From: an uncultured Clostridia bacterium
GTDB lineage: Bacteria > Bacillota > Clostridia > Oscillospirales > Ruminococcaceae
NCBI GenBank assembly: GCA_946498095.1
Contig: CAMMMX010000015.1
Coordinates: 1 to 64,000, forward strand
Length of the DNA: 64,000 nt
Reading direction: 5' to 3'
Made by a program: the position numbers and the translations under genes. Each line of letters starts with the position of its first letter. The stretch's first letter is position 1. This document shows, in pieces, positions 16,313-24,776 of this stretch. The notes below the pieces were generated by a model that was given only the letters and a program-made list of their open reading frames with translations, was not told the origin of the DNA and searched no databases.

Positions 16313-17620
16313 GTGGAACTGATAGACAAACTAAAAATACTCGCCGACTCCGCCAAGTATGACGTCGCCTGCACCTCCAGCGGATCCGACCGCGCAGCGT
16401 CGTCTGGACAGGTGGGCAGCGCCGTCGGCTGCGGGATCTGCCATAGCTTCGCGGCGGACGGGCGCTGTATCTCGCTGCTAAAGGTCCTGATGACCAACTG
16501 CTGCGCCTATGACTGCAAGTACTGCGTCAACCGCCGCTCCAACGACGTGCCCCGCGCTACCTTTACCCCGCGCGAGCTCGCCGACCTGACCATAAGCTTC
16601 TACCGCCGCAACTATATCGAAGGGCTTTTCCTCTCCAGCGGCATCCTGAAAAACCCCGACTACACCAGCGAGCAAATGATCCGCTGCCTGGAGCTTTTGC
16701 GCGGCGAGTACCGCTTTAACGGCTATATCCACGTCAAGGCGCTCCCCGGCGCCGACCCGCGGCTGACCGAACGGCTGGGACTTCTGGCCGACCGCATGAG
16801 CGTCAACCTGGAACTGCCGTCCCAGCAATCATTGGAGAAGCTTGCACCTGACAAGTCCAAGACGTCTCTGCTGGGGCCGATGCGCTACATCCGCGACCGC
16901 ATCACCGAAAACAGCACCGATATCGTACGTTACCGCCATGCGCCCTCCTTCGCCCCCGCCGGGCAGTCCACCCAGATGATCATCGGCGCGACCCCTGACA
17001 CCGACTACCAGATCCTCAACCTTAGCGCGGCGCTGTACAAAAAATACCGCCTGCGCAGGGTTTTCTACTCCGCCTACATGCCGGTGTCCGACAACCCGCT
17101 GCTACCCGCCGTCGACACAAAGCCCCCGCTGATGCGCGAGCACCGTCTCTACCAGGCTGACTGGCTTTTACGCTTTTACGGTTTCGAGGCGCGCGAGCTT
17201 TTGGACGAGGCCCATCCCAACTTCAACCCCTACGTCGATCCCAAGTGCAACTGGGCCTTAAATCACATGGATATGTTTCCCATCGAGGTCAACCACGCGC
17301 CGAGGGAGGAGCTTCTGCGCGTGCCCGGAATCGGCGTACGCAGCGCTGACCGCATCCTGGTTGCACGCACGTCGTCGCGGCTGGACTTTGCAGGGCTGAA
17401 AAAAATCGGCGTTGTCTTGAAACGCGCGCAGTACTTCATCACTTGCGGCGGCAAAATGGCGCAGGGGCTCAAAATCAATCAGGACAGCGTGCTGCGCGCG
17501 ATGGTCTCGGACCGCTGCAAGGAAGCTCTGCCTACCCCATACGAGCAGATGTCGCTTTTCCCCGACCCGACACTGATTACTACGGAGGATGTGAGAAAAT
17601 GCCTGACCGGACAGATGTAG
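16313..17620 (+). CDS. Putative DNA modification/repair radical SAM protein (TIGR03916 type)
   Basis: The 435-residue protein has the radical SAM cluster motif C-AYD-C-KY-C (about 64-71), then GLFLSSGILKNPDYTSEQMI and RYRHAPSFAPAGQSTQMIIG. A C-terminal helix-hairpin-helix (LLRVPGIGVRSADRILVART, about 333-352) points to DNA binding. The whole pattern fits the family described as a radical SAM protein linked to UDG-like or DUF4130 proteins. Such enzymes cleave S-adenosylmethionine to start radical chemistry, here presumably on damaged or modified nucleotides. The start is GTG 16313 in frame; the ATG two bases earlier is out of frame. The next gene overlaps by 22 bases. Confidence 0.88.
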   Translation: MELIDKLKILADSAKYDVACTSSGSDRAASSGQVGSAVGCGICHSFAADGRCISLLKVLMTNCCAYDCKYCVNRRSNDVPRATFTPRELADLTISFYRRNYIEGLFLSSGILKNPDYTSEQMIRCLELLRGEYRFNGYIHVKALPGADPRLTERLGLLADRMSVNLELPSQQSLEKLAPDKSKTSLLGPMRYIRDRITENSTDIVRYRHAPSFAPAGQSTQMIIGATPDTDYQILNLSAALYKKYRLRRVFYSAYMPVSDNPLLPAVDTKPPLMREHRLYQADWLLRFYGFEARELLDEAHPNFNPYVDPKCNWALNHMDMFPIEVNHAPREELLRVPGIGVRSADRILVARTSSRLDFAGLKKIGVVLKRAQYFITCGGKMAQGLKINQDSVLRAMVSDRCKEALPTPYEQMSLFPDPTLITTEDVRKCLTGQM

Positions 17621-18438
17621 TCTATGAATACGACGGTTCCTTCGAGGGACTGATGTGCTGTGTCTTTGAAAGCTTCCTGCGTCATGAAACGCCCTGCGAC
17701 GTTTACAACGCGTATTCCGGGACGGCACAGGCCACCCTCTACCCCGTGCGATCGATCGAAACCGACCCCGAGAAGGCGCGGCGGGTGATGACGGCTATCC
17801 CGCGCAAGGTGTCGCCCGCCGCGGAGGACGCCGTACGCGGCGCTTTTCTCAGCGACCAGCCCGGCATCGAGGCCGAGATCATTCGCTTTGTCAAGCTGGG
17901 CTTCCGCTACGGCGCACGAGTGATGACCCTTTTGACCGACGACACCGTCCGTACAGTGACCAAAGCGTCGGGACGGGTGGGGACGGAATCCCACCTCTTC
18001 AAAGGTTTCCTCCGCTTCTCCGAATATGGGCGGGTGCTCGCCGCCATCATCGAGCCGAAATGCCGAATCCTGCCCTACCTTGTCGATCACTTCACCTCCC
18101 GTTACCCGGAGGAGGCCTTCCTGATCTATGACAAGACACACCGGGAGGCGCTAGTCTACCGTCCTTACGAGGCGGTGATCGTCCCGCTGCAGGAGCTTAC
18201 CCTTCCCACGCCCGGCAAAGACGAGCAGCAGTACCGCCACATGTGGAAGACGTTTTACGATACCATCGCCGTCGAGGGGCGCACCAACCCGCGCTGCCGG
18301 ATGAACCACATGCCAAAGTGGATGTGGAAGCACCTGACGGAGCTCAACGGCGAGGGTGGCACCGTCGCGGGGGCCGGGAAAGCCCTCGCCGCAGCCCCAT
18401 CGCCGTCTTTGCCGGATGAGGAGCGGCTATTGCCGTAG
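17599..18438 (+). CDS. Probable DNA metabolism protein, TIGR03915/DUF4130 family
   Basis: ATG 17599 has GGAGG ten bases upstream, inside the end of the radical SAM gene. Known partners of that family open as this protein does (VVYEYDGSFEGLMCCVFESF) and carry KASGRVGTESHLFKGFLRFS plus YRHMWKTFYDTIAVEGRTNP near the C-terminus; all are present. Family members sit beside the radical SAM protein or are fused to uracil-DNA-glycosylase-like domains, so a joint role in base repair or modification is inferred. The last ~30 residues are Ala/Gly/Pro-rich and probably disordered. Confidence 0.85.
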   Translation: MPDRTDVVYEYDGSFEGLMCCVFESFLRHETPCDVYNAYSGTAQATLYPVRSIETDPEKARRVMTAIPRKVSPAAEDAVRGAFLSDQPGIEAEIIRFVKLGFRYGARVMTLLTDDTVRTVTKASGRVGTESHLFKGFLRFSEYGRVLAAIIEPKCRILPYLVDHFTSRYPEEAFLIYDKTHREALVYRPYEAVIVPLQELTLPTPGKDEQQYRHMWKTFYDTIAVEGRTNPRCRMNHMPKWMWKHLTELNGEGGTVAGAGKALAAAPSPSLPDEERLLP

Positions 18439-18496
18439 AAGGCTTGCCCACTTGATATGCTTTGGCAAACGAACACGCCCCCCTCCAAACAAAAAC

Positions 18497-18526
18497 AGCC
18501 GCGACGGACACATGCCCGTTGCGGCT
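18497..18526. terminator. Bidirectional terminator between convergent genes
   Basis: AGCCGCGACGG pairs with CCCGTTGCGGCT around a short loop. It lies between the DUF4130 gene and the convergent XRE gene, with T-rich sequence on the plus-strand exit. Confidence 0.65.
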
Positions 18527-18754
18527 TTACTTTTTGCGCGGATAAGGTCTTTTTTCGTTGGTCAGGCCAAGCAGGTAATCGGTGCTCGTGCCGTATAGTT
18601 CTGCCAGCTTGATCAGCAGATTCACAGGGATTTTGCGTTTGCCTGTTTCATAATTGCTATAAATTCGCTGATCGATTCCGAGGATGTTTCCCACATCGGT
18701 CTGACTCAGATCCGCATCTTCCCTGCAATCAAGCAATCTTGGAAAATGGCACAA
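18527..18754 (-). CDS. Small XRE-type helix-turn-helix regulator
   Basis: The 75-residue protein is essentially one HTH_3 domain (LSQTDVGNILGIDQRIYSNYETGKRKIPVNLLIKLAELYG, then TSTDYLLGLT). I place the start at TTG 18754 because AGGAGGGG lies seven bases upstream. The longer frame from ATG 18793 would put that ribosome site inside the gene. It stands alone and convergent to the DUF4130 gene. Target and inducer are unknown. Confidence 0.72.
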   Translation of the reverse strand: MCHFPRLLDCREDADLSQTDVGNILGIDQRIYSNYETGKRKIPVNLLIKLAELYGTSTDYLLGLTNEKRPYPRKK

Positions 18755-18877
18755 CGCATATCCCCTCCTATCTGCTTTATTATAAAACACCATAAATAGG
18801 TAATCTTGACATTACTATCATTTAATAGTAAGATAGGGAATGTATATACAATTTTTTCTAAAAGATAAAGGCACTAC

Positions 18878-19126
18878 CTAATTTCCAGGCCACTGAAACA
18901 ATTCATTAGGTGATACGTTTAAGATTTTTGCAATCCCATCAATTTCAATATCTGTAACTGCTCGTTTCCCTCGCTCAATTCTGGAAATCGAACCACGACA
19001 TATATAAATTCCTAAGAGCTCTAGACGTTCAGACAAAAGTTGTTGGCTGAGCTTTGCTTGTTGTCTTGCTTCTTTGATGTTCGCACCAATAATATTCATT
19101 TCTGGTAACGATTTTACCTTTTTCAT
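18878..19126 (-). CDS. XRE-type helix-turn-helix regulator
   Basis: This 82-residue single-domain protein has a basic lead followed by an HTH (IKEARQQAKLSQQLLSERLE, then GSISRIERGKRAVTDIEIDG) and ends NVSPNELFQWPGN. It is divergent from another XRE gene 107 bases away, with repeated GTCCT half-sites between them. That is the layout of a repressor pair sharing an operator region. Confidence 0.82.
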   Translation of the reverse strand: MKKVKSLPEMNIIGANIKEARQQAKLSQQLLSERLELLGIYICRGSISRIERGKRAVTDIEIDGIAKILNVSPNELFQWPGN

Positions 19127-19190
19127 AGCTCAACCTCCTTTGTCCTAAGAATGAGACAGATTTAGTATATACCGAATTTTGCAATTTCTT

Positions 19191-19206
19191 GTCCTGTCAG
19201 TAGGAC
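19191..19206. promoter_or_regulatory. Putative XRE operator
   Basis: GTCCT-GTCAGT-AGGAC is a palindrome lying between the divergent XRE genes, 28 bases before the plus-strand start. A second GTCCT half lies at 19142, just upstream of the minus-strand gene. Confidence 0.45.
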
Positions 19207-19233
19207 AAAATAAAATAATTGGAGGTCCGCAAC

Positions 19234-19485
19234 ATGCAAATTTTATCCGACGCTATCGCTCGCCGCCTGCGCACCCTATGCGAGCAAAACCACATCACGC
19301 CCTTCCAGCTCTCCAAGCGCTCAGGCGTGCCCAACTCGACCATCCACCACCTTTTGCACCTGGAAAGCAACACCCGCATCCAAACGCTTGACCGGCTTTG
19401 CGCCGCGCTGGGCATCACGCTGGCGGACTTTTTTGACGCCGACAGCTTCGGCGCGCAGCGGCACGGAAAGGAGGGGCGCGAATGA
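19234..19485 (+). CDS. XRE-type regulator (Cro/CI-like)
   Basis: The start is ATG 19234, eight bases after GGAGGT. The 83 residues form one HTH_3 domain (LRTLCEQNHITPFQLSKRSG, then VPNSTIHHLLHLESNTRIQT and LDRLCAALGITLADFFD). The gene is clearly more GC-rich than the divergent XRE gene. It overlaps the following hypothetical gene by four bases, so the two are co-expressed. Confidence 0.82.
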   Translation: MQILSDAIARRLRTLCEQNHITPFQLSKRSGVPNSTIHHLLHLESNTRIQTLDRLCAALGITLADFFDADSFGAQRHGKEGRE

Positions 19486-19919
19486 AAACCGCCCGCATCA
19501 CGCTTGTACCGGGCCGTCCCGAAACGGAGCGCCTGCTCAACGAGTACCTTTACCGCTGCCTGCTCTCCTGCGACTACGCCTGCCATGGGGATCCGCGCGT
19601 CCGCGCCCTGCTGGACGACGCCTTTGACCATACTGCCCGCCTGATCCACGCCCTTTTGCTCCTGGCACAGCAATACCGCGCCCCGGTACAGGTCGTCTTT
19701 TGCTTGCCCCGCTTCTCTTTTACCATGGCGGTAAGCATCCGCAACCGCCCGCATCAGCCACAGCCCGATCCGGACATTCTGCGCACCCGGATGTCGGCGC
19801 TGCTCCCGCTCTGCCACCGGTTCCGCCTGGATGTGGACGAACGCCGCAACATCCGTTTCAGCGCTCGTTACACGCTGCTGGAAGTGCAGGGGCCTAAGAA
19901 TACCGCAAAGCAAGAATAA
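19482..19919 (+). CDS. Unrecognised 145-residue protein coupled to an XRE regulator
   Basis: ATG 19482 overlaps the XRE stop (ATGA). The soluble product is basic, rich in Arg, Leu and Pro, and opens MKTARITLVPGRPETERLLN. A helical core follows (LIHALLLLAQQYRAPVQVVF), then a proline-rich loop (RPHQPQPDPD). It has no signal peptide and no catalytic motif I recognise. An XRE gene with a co-translated partner could be a toxin-antitoxin-type module, but the evidence is only gene order. Confidence 0.55.
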   Translation: MKTARITLVPGRPETERLLNEYLYRCLLSCDYACHGDPRVRALLDDAFDHTARLIHALLLLAQQYRAPVQVVFCLPRFSFTMAVSIRNRPHQPQPDPDILRTRMSALLPLCHRFRLDVDERRNIRFSARYTLLEVQGPKNTAKQE

Positions 19920-19933
19920 ACGCGCAGAAAAAA

Positions 19934-19970
19934 GCGGGCGCAAGGGATCCATCACCTCCTTTGCGTCCGC
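19934..19970 (+). terminator. Intrinsic terminator after the XRE/hypothetical operon
   Basis: GCGGGCGCAAGG pairs with CCTTTGCGTCCGC, followed by CTTTTTA. It also faces the convergent tocopherol-cyclase-like gene. Confidence 0.7.
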
Positions 19971-20000
19971 CTTTTTACTTGTTGAGGAATACAAACCGTC

Positions 20001-20887
20001 TCATTCCGCGGCGTATTCAAAGCTTGCCATGCGCCCCCGCTCATCAAAAATTAATTTCTCATCGCGGTAAAAGCGGATCCGTGCCGGGCAAAGCGGACGT
20101 TCCCGCACTGTACGCGACATCTCCCCGCCCTTGGGGGCGCGCAACGCATGTCCCGCGCCGCCTTCTTCCACGCAGACTGACAAATAGTCCTTGCCCTGCC
20201 GCAGCAGGACACTGTGCGGATCCATCCGCATAATTCGTCCGCCGCGGTAAGTGGCAAAACGGATCTGTTCCCCGCCGTCCTGCACCACGGCGATACATCC
20301 CGGCAGGTGGACAGGCCCCAGCGGGACGTCGGCCGCCGCCACCGTGACGCTGCGCCCCCTTCCCAGGCCGCCGCATTGCGCCCAGACGTAAGAACGGGGG
20401 AAGGATCTTCCCAATCTTTTTCTATATAGCCCTCTCCTTTGTCAAAAACGTAGTCCTCGCCGTTTACCCGGACATGCCCGTCTACGGTATGCCAAAGGCT
20501 GCGGATGCCGTGGTTGCACTGTAAAAAGGGGACAAAACGAAGCGGTCCCATAATATCGCCGTGCAAGGGCGTCATCGGCCCGTAGCGCAGAGTTCCGGTA
20601 CAGGAAAGGCCGTCCGTTTGCAGGGACAACTTTGCTCCCCGCGCTGTAAAGACGCTCTCCCCCACTTTGATTCCTAGACCGCTACGGCGTACATGGAAAT
20701 CGGATAGGGGATATTCGCATTGGTGCGCGCCCCGATCCGTCAATACCTGGAGAAAGGCGCTCCCGCGCCCCGACGCGTCCAGCTGGATCCCTGGGATAAA
20801 TGCCAGCATCCGCCCGTTTTGGACATGCTTGAAGTACCACCCCTCAAAATACCGCTTTTTTTTCAAATACCCTTGGAATTCGGTCAT
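20001..20887 (-). pseudogene. Tocopherol-cyclase-like protein, single frameshift
   Basis: The N-terminal frame (MTEFQGYLKKKRYFEGWYFK onward) reads through GEGYIEKDW, then the frame is lost near 20410. The product continues one frame over as GRSFPRSYVWAQCGGLGRGR to TGA 20001. GYIEKDWGRSFP is a hallmark of the tocopherol cyclase / plant-lipocalin-like family, which binds or cyclises lipophilic ring compounds; bacterial members are uncharacterised. Restoring one G in a GGG run rebuilds about 296 residues. It overlaps the oxidoreductase gene by four bases, so both belong to one transcript. Confidence 0.65.
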
Positions 20888-22392
20888 CTGGCCCGCTCCT
20901 CCTTTCTCTGTGGATCTGCCGTTTTAGGGCTGGACGTGCCCCGCGGGATTTTTCCTTGCCAGCGGATGCCCTTCATCGCCGGGTTGCCGATGAGATTGCC
21001 TCGGTAGTCGAAACGGGAGCCGTGGCAAGGGCAGTCCCAGGTTTTTTCGTCGGGGTTCCAGCTCAGCTCGCAGCCCAGGTGCGGGCATTTGACGGTGACC
21101 AGGAAGACCTCCCCGTTTTCGTCGCGGTAGGCGCCGAGCTTCTCCCCCGCATAGCGTACCACGCCCCCGTGCCCCTTGGGGATGTCGTCCAACCGTGCCG
21201 AAGCGGATCCGAAATAGCCCTTGGACAGTCCTTTCACGCTCTTGACGCCGTCGACCGCCAGCGCCGGTATACTGGCAGCCGGACGGAACCGGTGCGGGGA
21301 AAAGGCGTCCGCCCAGGGCATCCTGTGACCTGTAAGGCGGTCGCTCAGCAGCATTGCCGCCACCATGGAACCGGTCATTCCCCATTTGTGAAAGCCGGTG
21401 GCGACGTACAGCCCCGGCGCGGCGGGCGAATAACGTCCGATAAAGGGAACGCTGTCCTGCGGCATGCAGTCCTGCGCCGACCAGCGGCGGACTTCCCGGC
21501 TCAGCGGGAAATAGCGGTTTGCGGCCCGCGACAGGGCGCGGTAATGCCCGCCCGTGCGGTTTTCACCGGTACGGTGCCCCGCGCCGCCCAGCAAGAGGCA
21601 TCCCTCGGCGTTGCGGAAGGAAAGCCCTTGCGGGTTTGCGTCGAGGTACATGCCGTCAAGATGCGGCGCCCTGTCCAGCGCGAGGACGTAGGAACGTTCC
21701 TGATGCATCCGGAGGAAGAAGTAGCCGGGCGCATTAATGAAAGGGTAATGTGTCGCAACCACAATACGATCCGCCCGTACCCGGGCCAGCGGTGTAACGG
21801 CAGTATGCCCCAATACGTCGGTGACAGGGGTCTGCTCGTAGATTTCCAGTCCCTGCGCAATATGACGTAGGAACTTTAATGGGTGGAATTGCCCCTGACG
21901 CTCGAAACGAAGCGCCGCCTTGACAGGGAACGGCAGCGCCGTCTTTCGTGTCAGCGACGCGGCAAAGTGGAGCTGCTCCAGCGCGCGCTGTTCTTTTGCC
22001 AGCCGATCGACGCCGTCCAGTGCGTAGACATAGCTGGGCAGATCCTCCCAGCCGCAATCGATGTTCTGCTCCCTCACCAGGCCGCGGTATCGCTCGATGG
22101 CGGCCTGGTTGGCGCTGAGATAGCTCTGGGCCGTCTCTTGCCCCGATAGCGTCAGCAGCGTGTCATAGCACAGGCCGTGCTGACTGGTGACCTTTGCTGT
22201 CGTATTGCCGGTAACGCCCCCGCCGATGCGTTCCGCCTCCAGCACGACGCAGCGTGCCCCCTGCTGTGTCAGCAGATAGGCCGTCAACACGCCCGCCATT
22301 CCTCCGCCGATCACGGCCACGTCGACGCGCAGGTTCTTCCGCAGCGCTTCCCGCGGCTGTATCGAGCAAGTCGCATGCCAAAGAGATTCCAT
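20884..22392 (-). CDS. FAD-dependent oxidoreductase with C-terminal Rieske domain
   Basis: The 502-residue protein joins a DAO-type FAD domain to a Rieske [2Fe-2S] domain. The FAD domain has VAVIGGGMAGVLTAYLL with GGGMAG at 29-34, then GGGVTGNTTAKVTSQHGLCY and a FAD-closing PGLYVATGFHKWGMTGSMVA. The Rieske ligands are Cys436/His438 (CPHLGC) and Cys454/His457 (CPCHGSRF). Proteins of this architecture occur in Firmicutes, and their substrates are unknown. The Rieske cluster probably passes electrons to or from FAD in the cytosol. The downstream overlap with a lipid-ring-binding-type protein suggests a shared substrate. Confidence 0.9.
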   Translation of the reverse strand: MESLWHATCSIQPREALRKNLRVDVAVIGGGMAGVLTAYLLTQQGARCVVLEAERIGGGVTGNTTAKVTSQHGLCYDTLLTLSGQETAQSYLSANQAAIERYRGLVREQNIDCGWEDLPSYVYALDGVDRLAKEQRALEQLHFAASLTRKTALPFPVKAALRFERQGQFHPLKFLRHIAQGLEIYEQTPVTDVLGHTAVTPLARVRADRIVVATHYPFINAPGYFFLRMHQERSYVLALDRAPHLDGMYLDANPQGLSFRNAEGCLLLGGAGHRTGENRTGGHYRALSRAANRYFPLSREVRRWSAQDCMPQDSVPFIGRYSPAAPGLYVATGFHKWGMTGSMVAAMLLSDRLTGHRMPWADAFSPHRFRPAASIPALAVDGVKSVKGLSKGYFGSASARLDDIPKGHGGVVRYAGEKLGAYRDENGEVFLVTVKCPHLGCELSWNPDEKTWDCPCHGSRFDYRGNLIGNPAMKGIRWQGKIPRGTSSPKTADPQRKEERAR

Positions 22393-22413
22393 ATCCGAAG
22401 ACCATCCTTTCCC

Positions 22414-22455
22414 CTCCCAGACGCCAGAACCTATCTAAAATTGGTCGTCTGGGAG
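22414..22455. repeat. Inverted repeat upstream of the oxidoreductase
   Basis: CTCCCAGACG (22414-22423) and CGTCTGGGAG (22446-22455) form a 10-bp stem with a 22-base loop, 22 bases upstream of the start. It could be an operator or a leader hairpin. Confidence 0.4.
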
Positions 22456-22695
22456 TCCGGACGCGACCGCTACTTGTCCATCTGCCGCGCCGTTTGTATC
22501 AGGTCTATTGTTTGCTGTCACACAAAAAATATTGCATCCTTTTCAAATTTTTCTTACGCCCTTACAATCGACTGTGCTTTTCTCCTGTATCGGGTGGATG
22601 GAGAAGATGGAAAAAGTTTTACAAAGCCGTCACTTCTCGCCCACTTTCCCGCCGTACAGTCGACGGGAATCCGCACAATTTCTTGTCCCGCAAGC

Positions 22696-22999
22696 TTTTC
22701 CACATTTTCCACAAAAGGCTGTTGAAAACGTCTAGGAACGCCCATCTAATCGAATCCAAATCGTATAACACCGCTTTATCATCAAGGATTGTATAGCTTT
22801 TGCCGTTTACAGATTGTATAAGCTTTGTAAAATTATCTTATTGTAAATGTCAATCACCTTTTTTTCACAAAATCGGACTATTTTCCACATCTATGCGTGG
22901 AAAAAGTCAAAAGCTTCCTTCCCCTTCATTGAAATACGGCACCATAGGTGGTATAATGGGACATGCGGCCAAGTTCCGCCCTTTTCCCAATGTGGAAAA
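22696..22999. promoter_or_regulatory. Cluster of DnaA-box-like 9-mers
   Basis: TTTTCCACA occurs at 22696-22704, 22705-22713 and 22881-22889, and its complement TGTGGAAAA at 22991-22999. The same 9-mer, one base from the TTATCCACA consensus, is present in the presumed oriC (44788 and 45082). The interval also holds AT-rich repeats such as GATTGTATA. It overlaps the promoter of the acyl-CoA synthetase gene. Confidence 0.4.
22929..22957 (+). promoter_or_regulatory. Sigma-A-type promoter of the acyl-CoA synthetase gene
   Basis: TTGAAA (22929-22934), a 17-base spacer and TATAAT (22952-22957) precede the start codon by about 55 bases. DnaA-box-like sequences lie on both sides. Confidence 0.75.
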
Positions 23000-23011
23000 A
23001 GGAATCAACAA

Positions 23012-24697
23012 ATGAATGGCGGTACTGTTATGATAAAAAATTATCTCAATGAAACCGATTTCACAAGCTATGAGGACATGAAGGAGAACTTGCGGATCAC
23101 CTGTCCGGATGACTTCAACTTCGCTTTCGATGTCATGGACCGCTGGGCAAATGAACAGCCTGCCAAACGCGCCATGATCTGGTGCGACGACCACGGTACA
23201 CGGATCGATTACTCCTTTTCCGACCTCAAGCGCTTAACCGACAAGACCGCCAACGCCCTTGTATCGCTCGGCATTGCCCGCGGCGACGTGGTCATGTTTA
23301 TGCTTAAGCAGCGTGTCGAAGCCTGGACCTGCATGCTGGCGATGCACAAAATCGGCGCCATCTGCATCCCGGCGACACACCAGCTGACGAAAAAGGATAT
23401 CGAATACCGTTGTAACGCCGCTGGCGTCAAGATGGTGATTACCGTCGATGATCCCGAGCTGGTAGCTTATGTGCAGGAATCTCTACCCCAATGCCCGTCG
23501 GTGAAGACCTACGCCGTTGTCGGCCGCAGTATTCCGGATGGCGCTGTCGACCTGCGTTCCAGCATTGAAAAAGCGTCGGAAGCTTTCCAGCGCCCGCAAG
23601 GGGACGACCGCAATCGCGCATCCGATCCCATGCTGATCTATTTCTCGTCCGGCACCACGGGGATGCCCAAAATGGTGCTGCACAATTATACCTATCCCCT
23701 CGCACATATTGTCACCGCACATTTTTGGCATCAGGTAAAGGACGGCGATATCTCCCTAACGATGTCCGATTCCGGTTGGGGTAAATTTGCCTGGGGTAAG
23801 CTTTACGGACAATGGTTTTGTGGTGCAACCGTCGTGGCCTACGATTCCGAACGGTTCCACCCTGTGAAGCTGCTGGAATTGATGCAGGAGCTGCAAATCA
23901 ATGTCTTCTGTGCACCGCCGACGATTTACCGTTTTCTGATTAAGGAAGATATGGCGAAATACAATTTCTCGTCTTTACGGCACGCATCGGTAGCGGGCGA
24001 ACCGCTCAATCCCGAGGTCGTCTACCAGTTTGAGAAGTTTACAGGCGTTGCCCCCGCCGAAGCTTACGGTCAGACCGAAACAACCGTACTGGTAGGTAAT
24101 TTTAAGGGGATGCCGATCAAGGTCGGTTCTGTTGGAAAACCTTCGCCGCTGTACAATGTCGACATTGTGGACGAAAACGGAAAGACCTGTCCGCCGCGTG
24201 AGGTCGGTTCCATCGTTATCCGCGGTGTATACGACCACCATCCCATCGGGCTTTTCTGCGAATACTACCGCGACAGCCAGGCGACGGAAGACGCCTGCAA
24301 GGGGAATATGTACAACACTGGGGACACCGCCTGGTATGATGAGGACGGCTACATCTGGTTCGAAGGACGTAACGACGACGTAATCAAATGCTCCGGCTAC
24401 CGGATCGGGCCGTACGAGGTGGAAAGCGCCGTGCTGACCCATCCTGCGGCTCTGGAATGCGCCGTCACCGCAGTGCCTCATCCCACCCGCGGCCAGGTCG
24501 TCAAGGCAACGATTGTCCTGGTCAAGGGTGTGGAGCCGTCGGAAGCGCTGAAGAAAGAAATTCAGGAGCATGTCAAACATATTACCGCGCCATACAAGTA
24601 TCCCCGCGTGATTGAATTTGTAGATGAGCTGCCAAAGACGATCAGCGGTAAGATCCGGCGTGTGGAAATCCGGGAGCATGATAAAAAGAAGCAGTAA
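23012..24697 (+). CDS. AMP-forming acyl-CoA synthetase
   Basis: Enzymes of this class activate a carboxylic acid to an acyl-AMP and then to acyl-CoA. The 561-residue protein has the P-loop-like YFSSGTTGMPKMVLHNY, the EAYGQTETT motif, YNTGDTAWYDEDGYIWFEGR, the hinge/adenylate region SGYRIGPYEVESAV, and the catalytic lysine in KTISGKIRR near the C-terminus. It most resembles medium- or branched-chain acyl-CoA (acetyl-CoA-synthetase-like) enzymes. ATG 23012 has AAAGGA eight bases upstream; ATG 23030 is an alternative. The substrate cannot be fixed from the sequence. Confidence 0.9.
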   Translation: MNGGTVMIKNYLNETDFTSYEDMKENLRITCPDDFNFAFDVMDRWANEQPAKRAMIWCDDHGTRIDYSFSDLKRLTDKTANALVSLGIARGDVVMFMLKQRVEAWTCMLAMHKIGAICIPATHQLTKKDIEYRCNAAGVKMVITVDDPELVAYVQESLPQCPSVKTYAVVGRSIPDGAVDLRSSIEKASEAFQRPQGDDRNRASDPMLIYFSSGTTGMPKMVLHNYTYPLAHIVTAHFWHQVKDGDISLTMSDSGWGKFAWGKLYGQWFCGATVVAYDSERFHPVKLLELMQELQINVFCAPPTIYRFLIKEDMAKYNFSSLRHASVAGEPLNPEVVYQFEKFTGVAPAEAYGQTETTVLVGNFKGMPIKVGSVGKPSPLYNVDIVDENGKTCPPREVGSIVIRGVYDHHPIGLFCEYYRDSQATEDACKGNMYNTGDTAWYDEDGYIWFEGRNDDVIKCSGYRIGPYEVESAVLTHPAALECAVTAVPHPTRGQVVKATIVLVKGVEPSEALKKEIQEHVKHITAPYKYPRVIEFVDELPKTISGKIRRVEIREHDKKKQ

Positions 24698-24776
24698 CTG
24701 CGACAAGAGCCCCGATCCACCAAACGGAAAGGCGCATCGGATTCCCAATTTCCTTGCTCAGAAAGGGGAAAGAGAA

